A DNA stretch of 64,000 nucleotides from NCBI RefSeq assembly GCF_020532725.1, contig NZ_JAJAVC010000003.1:434001-498000 (forward strand), read 5' to 3'. The stretch is from Methylobacillus arboreus. GTDB taxonomy: Bacteria; Pseudomonadota; Gammaproteobacteria; Burkholderiales; Methylophilaceae. The translations under genes were made by a program, and so were the position numbers. Under the pieces are notes generated by a model, which saw only the letters and a program-made list of their open reading frames with translations, was not told the origin of the DNA and searched no databases. Every line of letters begins with the position of its first letter. Position 1 is the stretch's first letter. Positions 63,169 through 64,000 of this stretch are shown piece by piece.

Positions 63169-63480
63169 CGCGCCCGGTGAGTTGGCGAGCCTGGTTAGCA
63201 TTACCTTGCCCATCTCTGACGGTGCCCGGCTATACGATTCCCGGAGCAAGGGCCCGTAGCTGTATGGAAGGGCTTCGACTCCGTGGACGATTGACCAGAA
63301 CACCCCAGCGCCATCCTCCTCCGGGAATCTCTCAAAGACTCCAAAGAGCATAGGCAGCACGTCGATTGGCAGCTGACCTAGCGCCCAAAGCTCATTGAGA
63401 AGATCATCCAGCGGCAACCATACCCCGTCTGCTGGTTCGAATTGGGCGATGTCTCTGAGGATTTCGGATTGCGAGCGCAT
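63163..63480 (-). CDS. cassette-borne hypothetical protein
   Basis: 105 residues, acidic and soluble, with LLDDLLNELWALGQLPIDV-like content (actual: PLDDLLNELWALGQLPID) and FERFPEEDGAGVFWSIVHGV in the centre. It resembles cassette-carried immunity-like or SMI1-like small proteins in composition, but I cannot name a family. No ribosome-binding site precedes ATG 63480, which lies 10 bp after the attC boundary; translation may depend on the array transcript. Its stop is inside the attC at 63109. Confidence 0.6.
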   Translation of the reverse strand: MRSQSEILRDIAQFEPADGVWLPLDDLLNELWALGQLPIDVLPMLFGVFERFPEEDGAGVFWSIVHGVEALPYSYGPLLRESYSRAPSEMGKVMLTRLANSPGAA

Positions 63481-63490
63481 TTGCAGAGCG

Positions 63491-63550
63491 GCCTAACGCA
63501 TGAGATAAGGGGCTTGCGATAGCAAGTCCCGCTTGATGGATGGGTTATGC
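63491..63550 (-). other. attC site
   Basis: 60 bp with GCCTAAC (63491-63497) and GTTATGC (63544-63550), inner arms GGGCTTGC / GCAAGTCCC. It separates the two rightmost cassette genes. Confidence 0.85.
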
Positions 63551-63555
63551 ATTGT

Positions 63556-63993
63556 TTAATTAGACCTTGAGAACAGCTTCTTTAAATCAACACCAATACC
63601 CGAAAAATTCGGCTCAAGAATTAGTGCGTCAACTAATGCCCTGCCAACCCCAGCGTTTTGTTTTTTTGCAACTTGAAAATTGCTTATTTCTTTTTTGTTT
63701 CTAATATCAGTAAATATTTTCTCTATCAGTGCCACAACATCTGATGGTTGTTTACATGTGTCTTTTAGTTTTAGAAAAATAAGTTTATCTTCAGGTATTG
63801 GCTCACCGCGACACTGCTTGTTGTCACGCTCTAAAAAATACTTCGGATGGATTGTTGTTACAAGAATAGCTGGAAGAAGCTCTTCGGGTTTAATGCCGTT
63901 AATACTTTCCCATGACAGCAGTTCGGAATAAAAGTGACTTTCCCCCAATGGCTGAATTACCACAGCGTCATTTTTTGAAGCAAATTCAGCCAT
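63556..63993 (-). CDS. hypothetical protein, A+T-rich cassette gene
   Basis: 145 residues from ATG 63993; the frame stays open to the window edge and no ribosome-binding site is seen, so the true start may be further right. The protein has no signal peptide; VVIQPLGESHFYSELLSWES near the start and KIFTDIRNKKEISNFQVAKK in the second half. Base composition is visibly richer in A and T than its neighbours, which points to capture from another genome. Function unknown. Confidence 0.6.
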   Translation of the reverse strand: MAEFASKNDAVVIQPLGESHFYSELLSWESINGIKPEELLPAILVTTIHPKYFLERDNKQCRGEPIPEDKLIFLKLKDTCKQPSDVVALIEKIFTDIRNKKEISNFQVAKKQNAGVGRALVDALILEPNFSGIGVDLKKLFSRSN

Positions 63994-64000
63994 ACGATCA

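Larger units (their letters stand above)
60639..64000 (-). mobile_element. integron gene-cassette array (distal part)
   Basis: Five attC sites and one decayed site, spaced 0.2-1 kb, separate small genes all on the minus strand. Stop codons of several genes lie inside the R-box (GCCTAAC). The orientation means the promoter, attI and integrase should lie beyond 64,000. The arrangement is that of a sedentary chromosomal integron; the integrase is not in view. Confidence 0.85.

Noticed and set aside
1..64000. CRISPR arrays, tRNA and rRNA genes
   Set aside because: No regular short direct repeats with unique spacers and no tRNA- or rRNA-like sequence were seen by eye; a scan with tRNAscan or similar could overturn this.

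Overview
The window looks like a chromosomal segment of a betaproteobacterium, most likely a methylotroph of the Methylophilaceae (Methylobacillus-like). This is inferred from the combination of genes: EF-P with an arginine at the rhamnosylation site next to earP, two PEP-CTERM exosortase-substrate proteins, an AddAB-like repair pair, a soluble PQQ-type sugar dehydrogenase, a HAD-mannitol-1-phosphate dehydrogenase fusion and an integron cassette array. No rRNA, tRNA, CRISPR array or prophage was seen.

Layout. 1-1467: N-terminal part of a leftward Cache-type sensory protein that runs off the left edge. 1668-3817: radical SAM protein plus DUF4130 partner (putative DNA repair pair). 3867-5897: ammonium transporter behind a sigma-54-type promoter, and an unknown gene. 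5951-8169 (-): greB-earP-efp. 8336-10409: DUF898 membrane protein and M48 peptidase. 10455-16600: AddB-like nuclease and AddA-like helicase-nuclease. 16837-17799: PEP-CTERM choice-of-anchor A protein behind a strong sigma-54-type site. 17925-21969 (-): mfd-dedA. 22140-28923 (-): yhdP-nit-tldD and a DUF2934 protein. 29132-34945: ABC-F ATPase, Spy/CpxP-like protein and a CpxRA-like two-component pair, interrupted by two MITE-like palindromic elements; the response regulator has lost its normal start. 34954-38153 (-): glycosyltransferase, YchJ-like protein, prfC. 38384-43924: single-domain response regulator with a histidine-kinase-like partner, Crp/Fnr regulator, persulfide-dioxygenase-like enzyme, mannitol-1-phosphate dehydrogenase/phosphatase fusion, rhodanese/phosphatase-like protein. 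44080-48888: acs and glnE, divergent. 48894-54795: HD-GYP protein, exported unknown protein, PQQ-type sugar dehydrogenase, a second MITE copy, methyltransferase, Na/Pi cotransporter. 54871-59918 (-): M15 peptidase pair, CsgG-like and Sel1 lipoproteins, second PEP-CTERM protein, unknown cytoplasmic protein.

The right end (about 60,640-64,000) is the distal part of an integron gene-cassette array. Five attC sites and one decayed attC separate small leftward genes: a ParE/RelE-type toxin-antitoxin pair, two small membrane proteins, several unknowns and a DUF4287 protein. The integrase and attI are not in the window and should lie to the right of position 64,000.

The most interesting items are the cassette array with its unannotated small genes, a candidate sigma-54-driven small RNA (about 57,962-58,111) divergent from a lipoprotein gene, and a family of MITE-like palindromes whose terminal arms co-vary and which sit directly in front of genes, one of them a damaged response regulator. 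Function assignments rest on recognised family motifs read from the sequence; no database search was run.
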